A stretch of DNA of 64,000 bases from Plectosphaerella cucumerina (GCA_020746995.1 JAGPXD010000004.1:186001-250000), one strand, 5' to 3'. Shown: positions 12,201 through 24,821, numbered from the stretch's first letter. Notes: generated by a model from the sequence alone, not told the origin. Made by a program: numbers and translations.

Positions 12201-15200
12201 CTGCAGTACACCATCCTCAAAGCCGCCGCGAGCCAGTTCCCCAACGCACCGCTGAAGCAAGAGGCCGAGCTTGCCGACTATCTGGCCGCCACCCACCAGG
12301 TCCTCGGCCTGCGCAAGAGCTGCAAGTCCTCCAACAAGATCTTCCTCAAGATGATGCGTGTCGAGCTCCTCAAGGCCAAGAACATTGACAACTGGGAGGA
12401 CTACATGGGCCAGGTTCTGTACGACCTCCATGGCCTGCGGCTTGGAGTCGGCATCACGGAGCTCCAGGATCACGGATGCCCGCCCGAGAAGCTGGAGAGG
12501 CGCAACACCATGCAGCTTGCCGAGAGGGTCACTGGTCTCGCTCGCCGCATGCCAATGAAGGATCTCCTCAAGTCGGACCTCAAAACGACGATCGAGCACA
12601 TGCAAGGCGCCATTGGCCAGGTGCGCTCGACGCCCCAGATGGTGCACAACCTGAGGAACTACAACGAGTTCTTCAAGAAGCCGATTCACCCGCTGCGGCT
12701 GTACCAAGCGCTCCGTGGCGGCGTCGACCTGGACACCGTCACGGTGAATGCGCCAGAAGCGGCCCTCGCGAAGCACGGCTGGTTCTTCCTACTCGGCAAC
12801 ATTGCTCTTAGCAAGTACAAGTTTGTCGACCTCAGCAAACGACAGACCCCCGGCGCCATGGATGACCTGCGCATCGGGGCAACCTTCCTGAGACACCAGC
12901 TCCAGTTCACCCCACACAACTGGGAGGTTTGGTTCCGACTTGCCGAGTGTTTCGACTACGAGGTGGAGGACGCTGTTGTATGGTCGGCCGACAAGATGAA
13001 CAAGGAGCGGGCCGAACTGGTCAAGTACCAAAGGAACTCGATACACTGTCACACCATCGCCCTGTCACAGTCCATGTCTGCCGACATTGCAGACGACGAC
13101 GGAGACCCGCTGCATGATCTGTACCACAACTTTGCCATGCGGCTCTACTCCTCCAGTCGGGAACCATTCGCCATGGAGCCCTTCAAGCATTCGGATCACG
13201 AGAGATTCTTCATTGAAAACTTCGGCACCGGCACCTTCCAACGCACCCTTCACAGCGAGATGTCGGCCTTCAAGGTCTGGAAGTTCGCCGCGGGTCTGTT
13301 CAGGAGGGCGATCAAGAGGAACCCTCAGGACTGGAGGTGAGTAGCGGGGTCCCGGGAACACCTCATGGTTGATGCTAACAGCTCCAGAAACCCGTTCATG
13401 GTGTCCAAATGCCTCTGGAAGATGTATCAAACACCGGACACGGATCTCGGAACTCAAGACCTCCCAGCCAAACCGTCCGTGGACGATCTGATCAACTCTC
13501 TGGAGCGCAGCATCGAGGTCGCTTCCGCGTCACGCAAGTCAAAGAGCAGTGACCCGATCCTGGAGCCACACTACAAGATCTTGTCCATTGTGCACAAGCT
13601 CGTAAGCAGGAGAGACCTGACGCCCCGGGAGGGTGCCACGATTCTAGCCCGTCAGCCGTTTGGTATTGCTGTCACAGACGACTACACCCTGGAAGACATG
13701 GACGACTGGGAGGAGTACGTCGTTACGAGCCTGCGGCACCTACGTGACAAGGACAAGTCCAACTGGCAGCACCGCATGATCGTTCGACACGCCCGGCTGC
13801 TGTTCGACGAACAGTCCGAGTCGTCGGCCGACTACGTGCAAGCGAAAGCAGCCTTCAACGTCCTCAGGGAGTCCATGTTCACCAAGACGATGGTCATGAA
13901 CGTCTGGAAGTGCGACGCCGAACGACCTGGTCGCCACCACGTCTTCACCGAACAATATGTCCGCTTCGTGGTCAAGATCATCGCAGTGATGAAGGACCGC
14001 ACCAACTTGGAGGCGCTGATGAGACGGATCCGCAAGAAGGCGGCCGAGTTTTATCACTTCAATGACCTGTGGCAGACCTGTGTCGCCACGTATCTGCAGC
14101 TGATCAGACAGGCGCACAAGATCCCGGTCAGCCACGAAGACAGCTTCAAGTCGACATCGGCTGAAGAGTTTGACATCATGGCCGACCGAATCGCCGAATG
14201 GGCGGCAAACGCCTCGCTCGACTTCCCGGCATTCTTGGGCATGAAGGAAGCAATTGAGCTGAAGAGGCTCAATGGTGGCCTGATGAAGGCCGGGACGATT
14301 GACGATCTCATTTCCGATGCGTACACGGCGATCTACCTGGAGATTGGACCTACACTTCCCGGCCCTCCTCCGTCCGAAGTCATCGGAGAACGCAACAGAC
14401 CTCTTGTGGATGAAGGCGCCGAGCAAAAGCCGCCGAGCTCTCTTGATCACGCCCTCAACCTGGCCGGCGCTACGGATTCCGGGGCCAACGGCGAAGGCGA
14501 CAAGCAAGTCGAGGCGGCGCCCCGACGTCGTACAGGTGTCCGACGGCCAGACATACTCCGCAAGGCCGAACAGGCATACACTCGGAACCTCGAGACGCCC
14601 AAGATTGGCCACGGCAGCAGCCTAAAGTCACGCAAGGGGTCAATGTCGAGCGGCAAGCGTGACAGCCAAACGCCCAACGGGGCGGAAGGCGAGAGCGACG
14701 ATGACGGTGAAGAGGACGGAGACACGGAGATGAAGGACTCGGCGGCCATCACAGGAGAGGCTGGCGTCACAGGCAACGACACGGTCGTGTCTAGCCCCGC
14801 CGGAAGCATTCATGATTCTGCAGACGACGAGAGCGACCTGAGCGACTTGCCCGACGACTGGGACGAGGAGCCTCCCCCCTCACTCATGTTCCCCAACCTG
14901 GCCAGGCGCAGCACCGGCGTGGCCCACAGCAGCTCAGACGAGGATGACGAGGGCGAGGGCGAGGAGGACGAAGAGGGAGAAGAGGAAGAAGAAGGTGAAC
15001 AAGAAGGGGAGAATGCCGGGGATTATGACGAAATGGAAAGGGACGGAGATGGTGATACCGTGGAACACGGCGATCAGACTCGGTCAGTCGTCGAAGGCGC
15101 AGAGGAAGCCGACGAGGACGAGCTTGCCGACGACAACGAGGAGGCGGCCGATGAGGTTGATGACGAGCAAGACCATGCCGAAGAGGATGGTAATGTTACA

Positions 15201-15365
15201 CGCGAGGTCGCCGACACGGGAGACGAGGAGGAAGAAGAGGAGGAGGGGGAGGAAGGTGAGGAGGAGGAGGAGGACGAAGAGGACGAAGAGGTCAACGACG
15301 TCAACGACGACGACGAGGAGATGGTCGATGAAGGTGATCATACCGCTGCCTCGGGTAGCCCCTGA
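9229..15365 (+). CDS. HIR3: Histone transcription regulator 3 (HIR complex subunit Hir3/CABIN1-like)
   Basis: Scaffold subunit of the HIR/HIRA H3-H4 chaperone, which works in replication-independent nucleosome assembly and represses histone genes outside S phase. Exons 9229-9231, 9288-9362, 9417-13336 and 13388-15365 give 1991 residues, normal for fungal Hir3. The first coding exon is just the ATG: the frame of exon 2 has an in-frame TAG (the acceptor itself) immediately upstream, so splicing is obligatory. Recognisable N-terminus (MPAFQAINVEPEE, then IDEAFKRFQIALKLH and AADAYHDLFKSDIFRYPEA) followed by long TPR-like helical repeats. The last acceptor was chosen as CTCCAG at 13387 so that the protein reads DWRNPFMVSKC; using CAG at 13381 would add two residues. 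The C-terminus is extremely acidic (long E/D runs, DNA 14935-15345), as expected of a histone-handling protein. Downstream neighbour SEM1 is on the same strand. Confidence 0.9.
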
Positions 15366-15752
15366 TGTCTTCTGGTCGACAGTAATACACTGCACCTTGC
15401 ATTTCGCCTGAAAGCCAAGTCCTGAAGATCCAAACCGTTTGCCCAGCTCAGTGACCCGTCCAGCACCTTCCAGCAGTCACAGTGCCGCCAGCACAGGGCC
15501 GCACCGGGAAAGTGGGGCACCAACGCCGCCAGTCTAGTGTCGCGTCGTGCTTGCAGCCTGCCTGAACGACGGCAACCTCTGGATCAACACCACCATCTGG
15601 AACTTCTCCGCCATCCACGTCCCTCCATTAACAGCGCTTCCCGAATCACGCCGCTTAGAGTCACCCGACCATCGACCGACAGTCCCGAAGCCGCTACAGC
15701 CCACGCCGAAGCACTGCTCCGAGCAGAACCTCCCCGCGACATCAAACACATC
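15366..15752 (+). other. HIR3 3' region and SEM1 leader
   Basis: 387 bp between two same-strand genes, holding the HIR3 3' untranslated region and the SEM1 promoter and leader. No further gene seen. Confidence 0.6.
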
Positions 15753-16160
15753 ATGGCGTCCTCGGACAGCAAGACACAAGAGAAGGCTCCTGCCGCCGAG
15801 CAGGCCAAGGAGGAGGAGTCGCAGAAGCCGGTCGCCGCCGCGGCGCTCGGCGAGGATGACGAGTTTGAGGACTTTCCGGTCGACGGTGCGTTGAGTCTGC
15901 CTGCGACGCAGCCACACCAAGCTGACTTGACCTTTAGATTGGGCCGAAGAGGAGACAGAGGCTACTGGCGGAACCGCGGCGACGCAACACCTGTGGGAGG
16001 AAAGCTGGGATGACGATGATACCAACGACGACTTTTCTGCGCAGCTCAAGTGCGTCCTCCCTTGCCCTGTACCCTCATGGGGCGGCACATCTGTTTGTGC
16101 CCTTAGCTAACAATTTACAGGGAGGAACTCAAGAAGGTCGAGGCATCCAAGCGACGCTAG
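15753..16160 (+). CDS. SEM1: 26S proteasome complex subunit Sem1/DSS1
   Basis: A 94-residue, intrinsically disordered acidic protein of the 19S lid; the same polypeptide also serves TREX-2 mRNA export and, in other eukaryotes, BRCA2-type repair. Exons 15753-15885, 15938-16049 and 16121-16160, joined after GVD-type codons with all phases closing. Diagnostic features: an Ala/Glu/Lys N-terminal region, the acidic motif EDDEFEDFPVDDW-type (residues about 36-48), the second acidic tryptophan cluster LWEESWDDDD, and the helical tail DFSAQLKEELKKVEASKRR. Each acidic tryptophan segment is the known binding surface for proteasome and repair partners. Converges on PGK1, whose stop lies 258 bp away, so the two 3' ends share a short terminator interval. 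Confidence 0.93.
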
Positions 16161-16418
16161 GCTGCTACACTCCTAGCCAGCAGTTCTGAGCCAGGTGTGC
16201 CGTTGGAGGAACAGTCCTGGCTTGAGGAACGAACAGTCGCAGTAGCTACGCCAGACATACAACATGACCATGGCCTCACAGACTCTTCGCAGTGATGACA
16301 AACTATTTCATTCTTATTGCTAGGTGGCTATTTATGCCTTTACTCATAGCTTCGTGCTCGACCTCGTCTGGTCCCGGTCTTCTCGCCGCATCAGACAGGC
16401 CTCCCTTTCATCAATGAC

Positions 16419-17729
16419 TTACTTACTCGACAGGGCAACAACACCGGGCAGGGCCTTGCCCTCGAGAAGCTCGAGAGAGGCGCCGCCGCCGGTCGAGACG
16501 TGGCTGAGCTTGTCCTCGACGCCGTACTTGGCGGCAACGGTAGCGGTGTCACCGCCGCCGATGATGACGATCTTGCCGTCCGCGGCGGCGGCGACCGCAG
16601 CGTCGAGGGTGGCCTTGGTGCCGGTGGCGAACTTGTCAAACTCGAAGACGCCGGCGGGGCCGTTCCAGAGGATGGTCTTGGAGTCGGCAATGGCCTCCTC
16701 GTAGAGCTTGATGGACTTGGGGCCGCAGTCGAGGCCCATCCAACCATCAGGGATGCCCGACTCGTCGGTGGCGGAGTCGGTGTTGGCGTCCTTGTCGAAC
16801 TTGTCGGCGGTGACGTAGTCGACGGGGAGGACGACCTTGACGCCATTGGCCTTGGCCTTCTCGATGAGCTTGCCGACGGTCTTGGAGCCGGCCTCGTCGA
16901 AGAGCGAGTCGCCGATGGAGACGCCCTCGAGGGTCTTCTTGAAGGTGAAGGACATGCCGCCGCAGACGATGAGGGTGTTGACCTTGTCGAGCAGGTTGTC
17001 GATGAGCTGAATCTTGTCGCTGACCTTGGCACCGCCGAGGATGGCGAGGAAGGGGCGCTGGGGGTTCTCGAGGGCCTTGGCGAAGTAGTCGAGCTCCTTC
17101 TTCATGAGGAAGCCGGCGGCCTTCTGGGGCAGGTCGACGCCGACCATGGAGGAGTGGGCGCGGTGGGCGGTGCCAAAGGCATCGTTGACGTAGACGTCGC
17201 CGAGGGCGGTGAGGCCCTTGCGGAACTCGTCGACCTTGGCCTTGTCGGCCTTGACCTTGTTGCCGCTCTCGTCCTTGGAGGAGCCCTCCTCCTCGGCGTG
17301 GAAGCGCAGGTTCTCGAGGAGAATGACCTGGCCGCCCTCGGCCTTGTTGACGAGGGCCTCGACCTCGGAACCGACGCAGTCCTTGGCGAACTGGACCGAC
17401 TTGCCCAGCAGCTTCTCGAGGTCGGGGATGACGGGCTCCAGGCTGTACTTGGGGTTGGGCTTGCCGTCGGGGCGGCCGAGGTGGGACATGAGGATCACGG
17501 CCTTGGCGCCATTCTCGACGGCGTACTTGATGGTGGGAACGGCGCCGGCGATGCGCTGGGTGTTGGTGACCTTCTTGTCGGCATCAAGGGGGACGTTGAA
17601 GTCGACCTGGCGGGGTGAGGTTAGCTGCTGCGGCACATTGCATCGTCAAGCCGCTGAACTCACCCGGATAAGGACCCGCTTGCCCTTGAGGTCGACGTCG
17701 GTGATGGAAAGCTTGTTGGAGAGAGACAT
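16419..17729 (-). CDS. PGK1: Phosphoglycerate kinase
   Basis: Cytosolic glycolytic enzyme: 1,3-bisphosphoglycerate + ADP to 3-phosphoglycerate + ATP. Exons 17729-17664 and 17606-16419 give 417 residues, the canonical length. Motifs in order: N-terminal substrate site VLIRVDFNVP (interrupted by the intron between R and V), SHLGRPDGKPNPKYSL, RFHAEEEG, GGAKVSDKI, CGGMSFTF, and the nucleotide site GGGDTATVAAKYG followed by STGGGASLELLEGK near the C-terminus. All catalytic landmarks are present. Codon use is strongly biased to C-ending codons, which fits high expression and also leaves a long open antisense frame that is not a gene. Strong promoter expected in the 17730-18000 upstream region. Confidence 0.97.
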
Positions 17730-20700
17730 GATGGGTGGCGAGGAGGGGTTGATGGCGGGGTAGCAGGGACTCGAGTCAATTTAGCTTGGTGCGGTGCGCC
17801 ACGAGGTTGCGAGAAGATCTGGCGAGGAGGAGGATGGAAAGATTAAAATCGATACGGAGACGGGCGACGGCAGAAAAACACGCAACGCGGCAGTCTTTCT
17901 ATTTCAAGCTTAACAGGAGGCGGGATGAGGGGGACGGCTGGAGGGAGAGCTTGCCATACTAAAACGGATGGTTTGTGTTAGAGCTGTTGAGGCGTGGTGG
18001 GGTGATCGGCTTAGGTCATCCTGGGTTGGCAGCCTGGGCCTGGTGAAGCTCCAGGTTGGTTGCCCCGTTGATTTGCGCCTGTTTTCTTTGCCTCGCTGAG
18101 TTTGCAAATTTGAGGGAATAACTTGGGCGGAGTTTCAGGGCCTTATCTCTCGATTGTAGACAGAGGGTTTTCCAAGAGGGGCAGCAGGCTTCCAGCAGCA
18201 CACTCCTCTCCATTGCTCTGTCTGGACACATTCGGAGCTGGTTGCAAGAGAAACAAGCAGACGAACATGTCCAGCATCGAAAACAGATGAGGTCATTTTC
18301 GTTGAACCCCTCTTTTGCATCGAGCTGCTGTGTTGTACGTGCGTCGTGCTGTGAGAGTCGGCCGGGGTCGGAACATAAGTACCCTGGCGGCTGCCTCTAC
18401 CGGATGGATCCGCCCAGACAATGCTAAGCTTCACATTGAAGACCGGGAAGCGACGGGTAGAGTAGCCGTGGAACGGGTTGAGAGAAGCTCACAGCTTGGG
18501 TACGAGTACGACTACAGGTCATGGGGAGTAGGTTGTTGGCCGACCTGGGTGCTCTGTCTCTCCCGCTCCGTGAGGTCTCGAATCGCCATGCCGAAGGACC
18601 AGCAGCTGTTGAGTCCCATAAGGCGTACTTTTTCGGGCTGGAAGAGCTTCGAGCACCTGCGTCCATGGGATTGTCGATGGCTCAGTGCACCAGATGAGGC
18701 CACCTACAACCGAAGAACAGTCCATTGACCACAGACCTGCCCAGGCCACCCAGTCACTCGCTGGCCTGCCTCATCACCATCCACGGCTGACGAATGCCGC
18801 GAAGGCATGATGAACTTCAGATCACATCACGCCAGTCTCCCTCCTTGTCACACTAGATGAGTCAACAGCCCCGAGGAGATCAAAATCGCAGCAAAATGTA
18901 CGAGAGCAAAGCCGATTGGAGCATCTGTGCTGTTCCAGAACCCTTCGAATTGTCGAATCACGTCTCCCGCTGGACGTCCAGGTAGAGGTACCCGTCTATC
19001 TTACCAAGCTTGGAGGACAAGAGGGGCAGAGGGTCTCTGGTCAACCGCCCGCCCGCCCGCTGGCCGACTACTCAGAAGACGCGTTTCGACCGAGATTTCG
19101 ATCTGAAGCACACACCCCTTGGGCCTTAGCCCTCGCCCACGAACACCTCTCTTCCTCTCCACACTCTCCAATCCGCAAATGGCCTCGAGGGCTCGCCACT
19201 TGGCCCCGCGACTGGCCGCCGCTCGCCCCCCGGCTGCCCGGCCTGCTTCTGGTATCTGAGCTAGTCCTGCGGCGGCGGTGGTGCTATTCCGGCATTGGCC
19301 TCTCCTCCCCCCTCCGGGGCCCTCCTGCCCACTGGCAGTGGCAGGCCTTGACTTTCAATATCCGGGCAAGCATATTGCCAACTCATACTGCATGAGCGAA
19401 GGCGCAGAACAAACGGCCGGTCCCCCGCCCGCAGGTTGCCTCGTTCGCACCTCCATGATATTCATCGCCTCGCTCCGGGGCCTGCCAGTCATTGCAGCGC
19501 TCGGTCGGTGCCACGGGGCCATTTTCAAGTTCCCAGCCTGCCTCTCTTGAGCTTCCGGCGTCTGCTGCCTCTGCAGTGGGGGGCTGGGGGCTGGGGAGGG
19601 GTGCGCGCTGCAGTGGAAGACGTGGTGCATCGTCGCCGCCCGGCTTCTGGCGTCGTACAACCCACCTCTTGGCATCCCGAGTCCACCACGACACCCCACC
19701 CGCCCACTGCACAACCCCCCCTCTGAACCAGCCACTCAGTGTTCATGCATGTCAATTTGACGACGGCCTCTTCACCGACCTTTGGTGCCGGGTTTGTACC
19801 GAGCTATTTTTTTGGTCTTCGAGGTACCGCAGAAGCCATTGAGCCTGGAGTTGCCGCCCTGGAAGCGCCCTCGTCAGGCAATGGCCGCGTCAATGTGCAA
19901 GTTGATGAGATGGAGATGCCAGGTAAGCGCCCGCCGGGGGTTGATCCGCCTGGCGCCTACCAGATGGACGATTCATATTCAGAGGGTCCTCTCTCTGCGT
20001 ATCGCCGGCCATCTCGCGCGCGTCCATCCCCTTGGCGTGCTACGAACATGTACCGGCCTGGCCGGCCCAGATTCATCGAAGCGTTCTACCATCCTTCCTC
20101 CCGGGTCTCCAGACTGGCCGCAGCTTGCTAGTCTCGCCCGCCACACCATGGAGTCCAGGCTTTCGCACCTCGACATGCACCTACATGACGCAGATTACCC
20201 CTAGTGCACATGGTCCCCGCGGCACCATGACAGGTGGCCATGCAGGCGTTCTGTTGTTGTCGTCGCTACGACAGGCCGCCTGAAGCTCGAGCCACTCACT
20301 GAACACCCCGCCGCCGCCGGCCGGCCGGACACTCACGCACGCACGCCCCAACACAAGAGGACATGCTCGGCATGCTCGATGGCCTTCTCAGTTTGGCTGC
20401 ATTAGTGGCCGGCCAAACAAAGGAGATCTCGGAGGCAACTTGCTGGCTACTCCCAATATCGGCCTCCACGCCGCTCTCTCGCGCCTGTCCATCCAGTCCT
20501 TGGAGCTGCGGAAGAGGGCCCATTCTGGCGGTCCACACTGGCACACGATGTCGGCGCCCCTCCCCATCTACCTACTGCCCCCGGCCTGGGCCCCGAAGCA
20601 ACTCGAACGGCCGGCTCGGGTCTTGTTGTTCTTGACGCAGAAAAGATGGCCCCGAGTTCGCCACCTCGTCACGACCCGGCTCTTGCATTGGTGCTCTGCT

Positions 20701-21792
20701 GCCCTGGCCCGTCTCCAGAGACCGGAGGAGAGAATTTTCTGTCGTCTCGGGCCGGTACGAACATGAAGCCCGTTGGCCTGCCGCCGAGCGAGGCAGTCTC
20801 CTCCGGTTCCATGTTCCACGTCCCGCATTGGAGGTGAAGTCCTCGGTGGAGTTGCTGGCAAGAGAGTTCATGCCGGCGGTTGAGCCATCCGCGGTACGGC
20901 ATGGCCACCGAGTTTTGGACCCCTCCGAAACTTATCAGAGATCTTCGCCTGGGTCATGGATGGTGCGTCCCGGCTTGCCCCCCCCAGCACGTCCAGGACA
21001 CCCCTCTTCCCCCTCCCCCCTCCCCCCTCTCCCATGTGAAGTGGTGGAGTTGCCTAGTCGCCAGCGGTTCCATCAACTGGTGACGAGACGGCCAACACAT
21101 CAGGATGGGTCACACTCTCGAGAGCCGCATCATTTCTTGCATCTCCCTTGCGAAGACCCCGTTCATCTTTCCACCCGCCGGCGTCTCCCGTCATTTCCTT
21201 TTGCGTCTCGAGGGCGATTCGCGCTGGCCCTCCCCCTCTTCTCTCCTCTCCTCTCCGTCGAGTCGGCCCCCTGCCCCGCACCCGAATCCAAACAACGCTC
21301 GACAGACGGGACGCCCTGTCTTGCAATAAAGCACACCCGCCTCGCCGTTGAGGGCCCGGATTTCCTGCATCCCAAGCACCTACCCTACTACTTCCGGAGC
21401 GACGTGCCTAGCTCGACTCGGACTGCCAGCACCACACCAGCACCAGCACCACCACCACCCACAACTGAACCCGCCTCAACACCATTCTAGCCCTTTGTTG
21501 TCCATATTTTTTTTTTACTCCTTTTGCTGCTCGTGGGACTGGCCTCTTGCTTCCATAGCCCTGTTCCCATTGCTGCCTTACCTTCCACGCCCCCCCTCGG
21601 GTTCTTGTCTGCTCGCCTCACACGTTGGGCTCGACTGCATCACGCGCTGTTGTTTCTGTTCCTCTTCGTTTCGGTGGCTCTTTGCTCTTTGTTTGGTCCG
21701 TTGTCGTTCATCCGAGACGAAACGCCTGTTCGTCCGTCCGCCGCCTCATTTTCACCACACCGCTTACGGCCACCCGCTCATAACGATCCAAG
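17730..21792. other. 4 kb promoter/leader region without a recognisable gene
   Basis: Contains the PGK1 promoter (next to 17730) and the upstream region of the dsRNA-binding-like gene at 21793. Many small frames open by chance because the sequence is GC-rich; none shows a domain or consistent codon bias. C-rich and pyrimidine tracts are conspicuous around 20990-21040 and 21220-21700, and CAC/CAG-type triplets around 21425-21465, which look like a long pyrimidine-rich leader of the downstream gene. Confidence 0.55.
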
Positions 21793-22353
21793 ATGGGCGG
21801 CTTCTACATGCAGTACCTTGAGAGTGAGTACCTTGCTTGCCTCGGCCCTGTGCTGGTGCCCAATTCCACTCCAACATGTACCTGAACGGCCGATGTCTGC
21901 TTGCGATCTCTCTGACGGCATTGGATCAATATCGATGACCCACGTCACGCATGACGAACATGTCCCTCGCCCTTCGTCGTATGGCCATGCTGACCAAATC
22001 TCCTAGGCCTCTGCCGCCGTCGTGGGTGGACAGACCCCATGTACGAGTGTTACCGTGACCGCAGCGGCTACACGTGCCTGGTCCTCGTCAATGGCCGCGA
22101 GTATCAGACGGATCTCTCGTACGAGTCGGACACGCTAGCACAGGAGAACGCCGCCATGAGGGCCTTCATGGTGTGCCGCAACTTCTCGGTCAACGGCGGA
22201 ATGCTCGCCCGCAACGGCATCGTCCAGGGTCTCCCGGCCACTGAGCAGGCTCGCCGCACCACCAAGAAGCCTCGCCACGCCCCCTCCAGCCACCGCGAGA
22301 GCCGCCGTTCAGGCCACCACTCCAGCAGCAGCTCGACCGCCTCTTTTGAGTGA
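21793..22353 (+). CDS. Small double-stranded-RNA-binding-fold-like protein
   Basis: 125 residues from exons 21793-21823 and 22007-22353, joined across a 183 nt intron. The first two thirds have the order helix (YLESLCRRRGW), strand (MYECYRD), strand (YTCLVLVNG), strand (REYQTDLSY), helix (AQENAAMRAFMVCRNF), which matches a dsRNA-binding motif fold. However, the basic KKxAK patch that starts the second helix in RNA-binding members is replaced by AQENAAMRA, so RNA binding is not assured. The tail is basic, then Ser/His-rich (residues about 95-125), probably disordered. A role cannot be assigned. The start was chosen because it gives the helix-1 residues in frame; the next ATG at 22039 would cut the fold. 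Preceded by an unusually long gene-free region. Confidence 0.68.
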
Positions 22354-22491
22354 TCGGCATCAGCCTGCCCTCCCCTCCCCTTGCCGGGCGTCGGACCCGG
22401 GAGTACAGAGGGCCAACACCAGAAACAAATCCAGGCGCCACTGCTATAAACGCGGATAAAACGCTTCACGGCGTCCCCGTCGGGGAAATAC

Positions 22492-22527
22492 CCAGGATGA
22501 CATTGAGAGCCAGGATGACATTGAGAG
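22492..22527. repeat. Perfect 18 bp tandem duplication
   Basis: The 18-mer beginning CCAGGATGAC occurs twice back to back (22492-22509 and 22510-22527), about 140 bp past the stop codon of the preceding gene. Probably a replication-slippage duplication in a 3' region. Confidence 0.85.
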
Positions 22528-23790
22528 AAGGATGCATAAGGAAAGGGACCCCATGACGAAAACAGCGAACCCAAGACACGAGGCCGGCTCAGCATCACTT
22601 ACGACCATTTACGACCATGACGACGCTAGATATGATTTTCTCACCATCCAGCCTTGCTATCATTTTTACGCCATTTCGGCAGCACGGCGGATACACTGAT
22701 TTCTTGTTATTTCGATTACCTTGCGCACTTGCTTCTCGGCGACACCGTCAGCTCCCGTTCCATGCAGGCCTGCAACCGCTGGGAGATCACAGAACCAGCA
22801 CGAGGGCGGTGCTGCTCCGGTACTTGACAATCTCGAGAACGAGCATGCCGCCGCCATCTCGAAGCACGATGGGCGCATCGCCAAGTTGCATGCGTGGCAG
22901 CGGCCGGTTCGAAGCCGGACTGCCATTTCTGATCGATTTTCCTACCGGCTCATTCTGTTTTTCTGGGCGGGAAAGAGTTGACGAAGCGAAAAGCGAAACT
23001 GAAAAACTCATGCCGCGACACGGGGGCAATGGTGGAACTGCAAGATCAGCATGGAGCCGAAGAAGCATTCGATCGATGGGAGGTGCCTCAACCCCCACGG
23101 TCCGCATTGCAGTGCGGAAGCCGCACAGAGAACGGCAGGAGGGGGGAAGGACTGGGTGTGGCCAATGCGTTTCGGCGCTCACGATATTACGACTAATGAT
23201 GAAGAACTCTTGATGATGGCCATACGTATGACATGCTTGCAGGTGAGGCACTGCTGAAGATGTGTACTGCAAACGGATGGCGTCCTGCCGGCACCGAGAT
23301 GGTCACAACACGTGTGGAGGCAGGGTCCAAGGTCATGGAGGGTCTGATTTTTGACGGGACCCCTGAATATGCGCGTGATGAGATGTCGGGCATCTGTGTG
23401 TCGGGCGCTTAGGGGTGGTGTGTGCCAGTGTGATGGTGGATGGCGGCGATCCGATCACCCGCTGCCGGGGGTGGAAAACGTGGAGGTAAGGGGGGGAGGG
23501 GCCGCGCTACTATATTTGGAAGGCCGAACGAGCGGCGCATGTCTTGTTGATGAAGGACACGTGCGAGGAAGCAGTCGGCACCTGGGATGGCGTATCGCTG
23601 TGTGCCGCTGGCTCATTGCCGGTCTTGGGAGAGAGAGATGAAGCTGGGTGAGATGGACCAGGCGCAATTGGCGAATACAGACTTGAGAACACCGCTCAAC
23701 GTGTTGTTTACACTTTGGCTTGAACGAAAAGACAAATGATGCCCTCTGAGCACACTGCTATGCTGGAATCCGGGAAAACAGCCGACTGCT

Positions 23791-23870
23791 TGGCTCTGAG
23801 CGGGATTTGAATCCCCGTCGTGCCAATAATGTGTACGAGGACTACACTACCACCGTTCAGCTACGGTCGC
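23791..23870 (-). tRNA. tRNA-like element, probably degenerate
   Basis: Read on the minus strand, an A-box matching TRGYNNANNNG exactly (TAGCTGAACGG, 23862-23852) is followed about 40 nt later by a B-box-like TTCAAAT loop closed by CGGGG/TCCCG. A D-arm-like hairpin and possible anticodon stem GTGTA/TACAC with loop GTCCTCG can be drawn. Against a working tRNA: the 5' heptamer GCGACCG cannot pair with the 3' side CTCAGAG, the D and anticodon stems overlap, and position 53 is A instead of G. I regard it as a decayed tRNA gene or tRNA-derived relic; an intron-containing or unusual tRNA is the alternative. No amino-acid identity is claimed. Confidence 0.3.
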
Positions 23871-24821
23871 GTTAGGACAGACGCGGTTGCTGGATGGAAG
23901 GGAACAGCATCAACCTACAAGGTTTGCTGTTGGAATGTGCACCAGACGTTGGTGGAGAGGCTCTGAAAAAAACTGCCAGAACCAGGCGGGCCGTACTTCA
24001 AGCACACAGCAGTATCTGTCTGCCATACCGTCAAGCACTGATATCCAGCATCAGCCCAAAGGCAGAAGCGTTTCCTGTGCCAATACTCCCTGCTGAAAGC
24101 TAAAACATGAGATTCGAGGTGCGATTGGGTCGCCTCATTCAAGCTGCCTCTCGAATTAGTCCTAGCATCTTCAAAGCATATCGACTTGGAACGCGTCGGC
24201 TACCTCTACCCAAGGGGCAGACCGTCGTGATGGTTTTCGTCCCAACTTCAACTCATTGTGCCCAGCTTTCAGCCGCCATCTCCCACATCCGATGGCTGAC
24301 ACGACTCGGCCAGAAACCACAGACAGGTCCAGTGACCTCGCCTTCTTGGGACGGTGGAGGCTCAGAGAGGGGCAAGTCAAACCGCATAAAGGTCAACAGC
24401 AATGCGCCGCATTGCGCCTCATCATTGGACGAATGGCGCATGCAATTCAAGACGTGCAACTTGATGTGGATCAGTGCTTCGCACATAGAACTGTGTTGCT
24501 CGTCTGAGCAGGCAAGCAAGGTGAGACGGGAATACGAATGGGCCGACGGACCGATGGGAGGTAGTCCACGACAGCTCGCAAACTCACGTCTTCAGTCAGA
24601 TTTTAATACCATACCACTGCCTGCCAGAACGACAAGATGTTCACAACCTCAAGGTCGCCTCCCTGAAGCAACACCCCTTTTCAACCAGCCTTGGCGAAAA
24701 AGGTGGGTGGGCTTCGGCGAAATTGGCATGGACGGCTTCAATGTCGCTGATGCCCTCCAGCCAATGACAACCCACCAGGAGCCTCGTGATGGCGCAGCAG
24801 CCCAATCAGAACGCCGATCCC

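Noticed and set aside
16500..17618. 372-codon plus-strand frame opposite PGK1
   Set aside because: Gly/Val/Leu/Asp-rich translation created by the C-ending codon bias of PGK1 on the other strand; no domain or promoter.
20828..21490. 220-codon frame before the dsRNA-binding-like gene
   Set aside because: Pro/Ser/Arg-rich chance frame in a pyrimidine-rich leader; no domain or codon bias.
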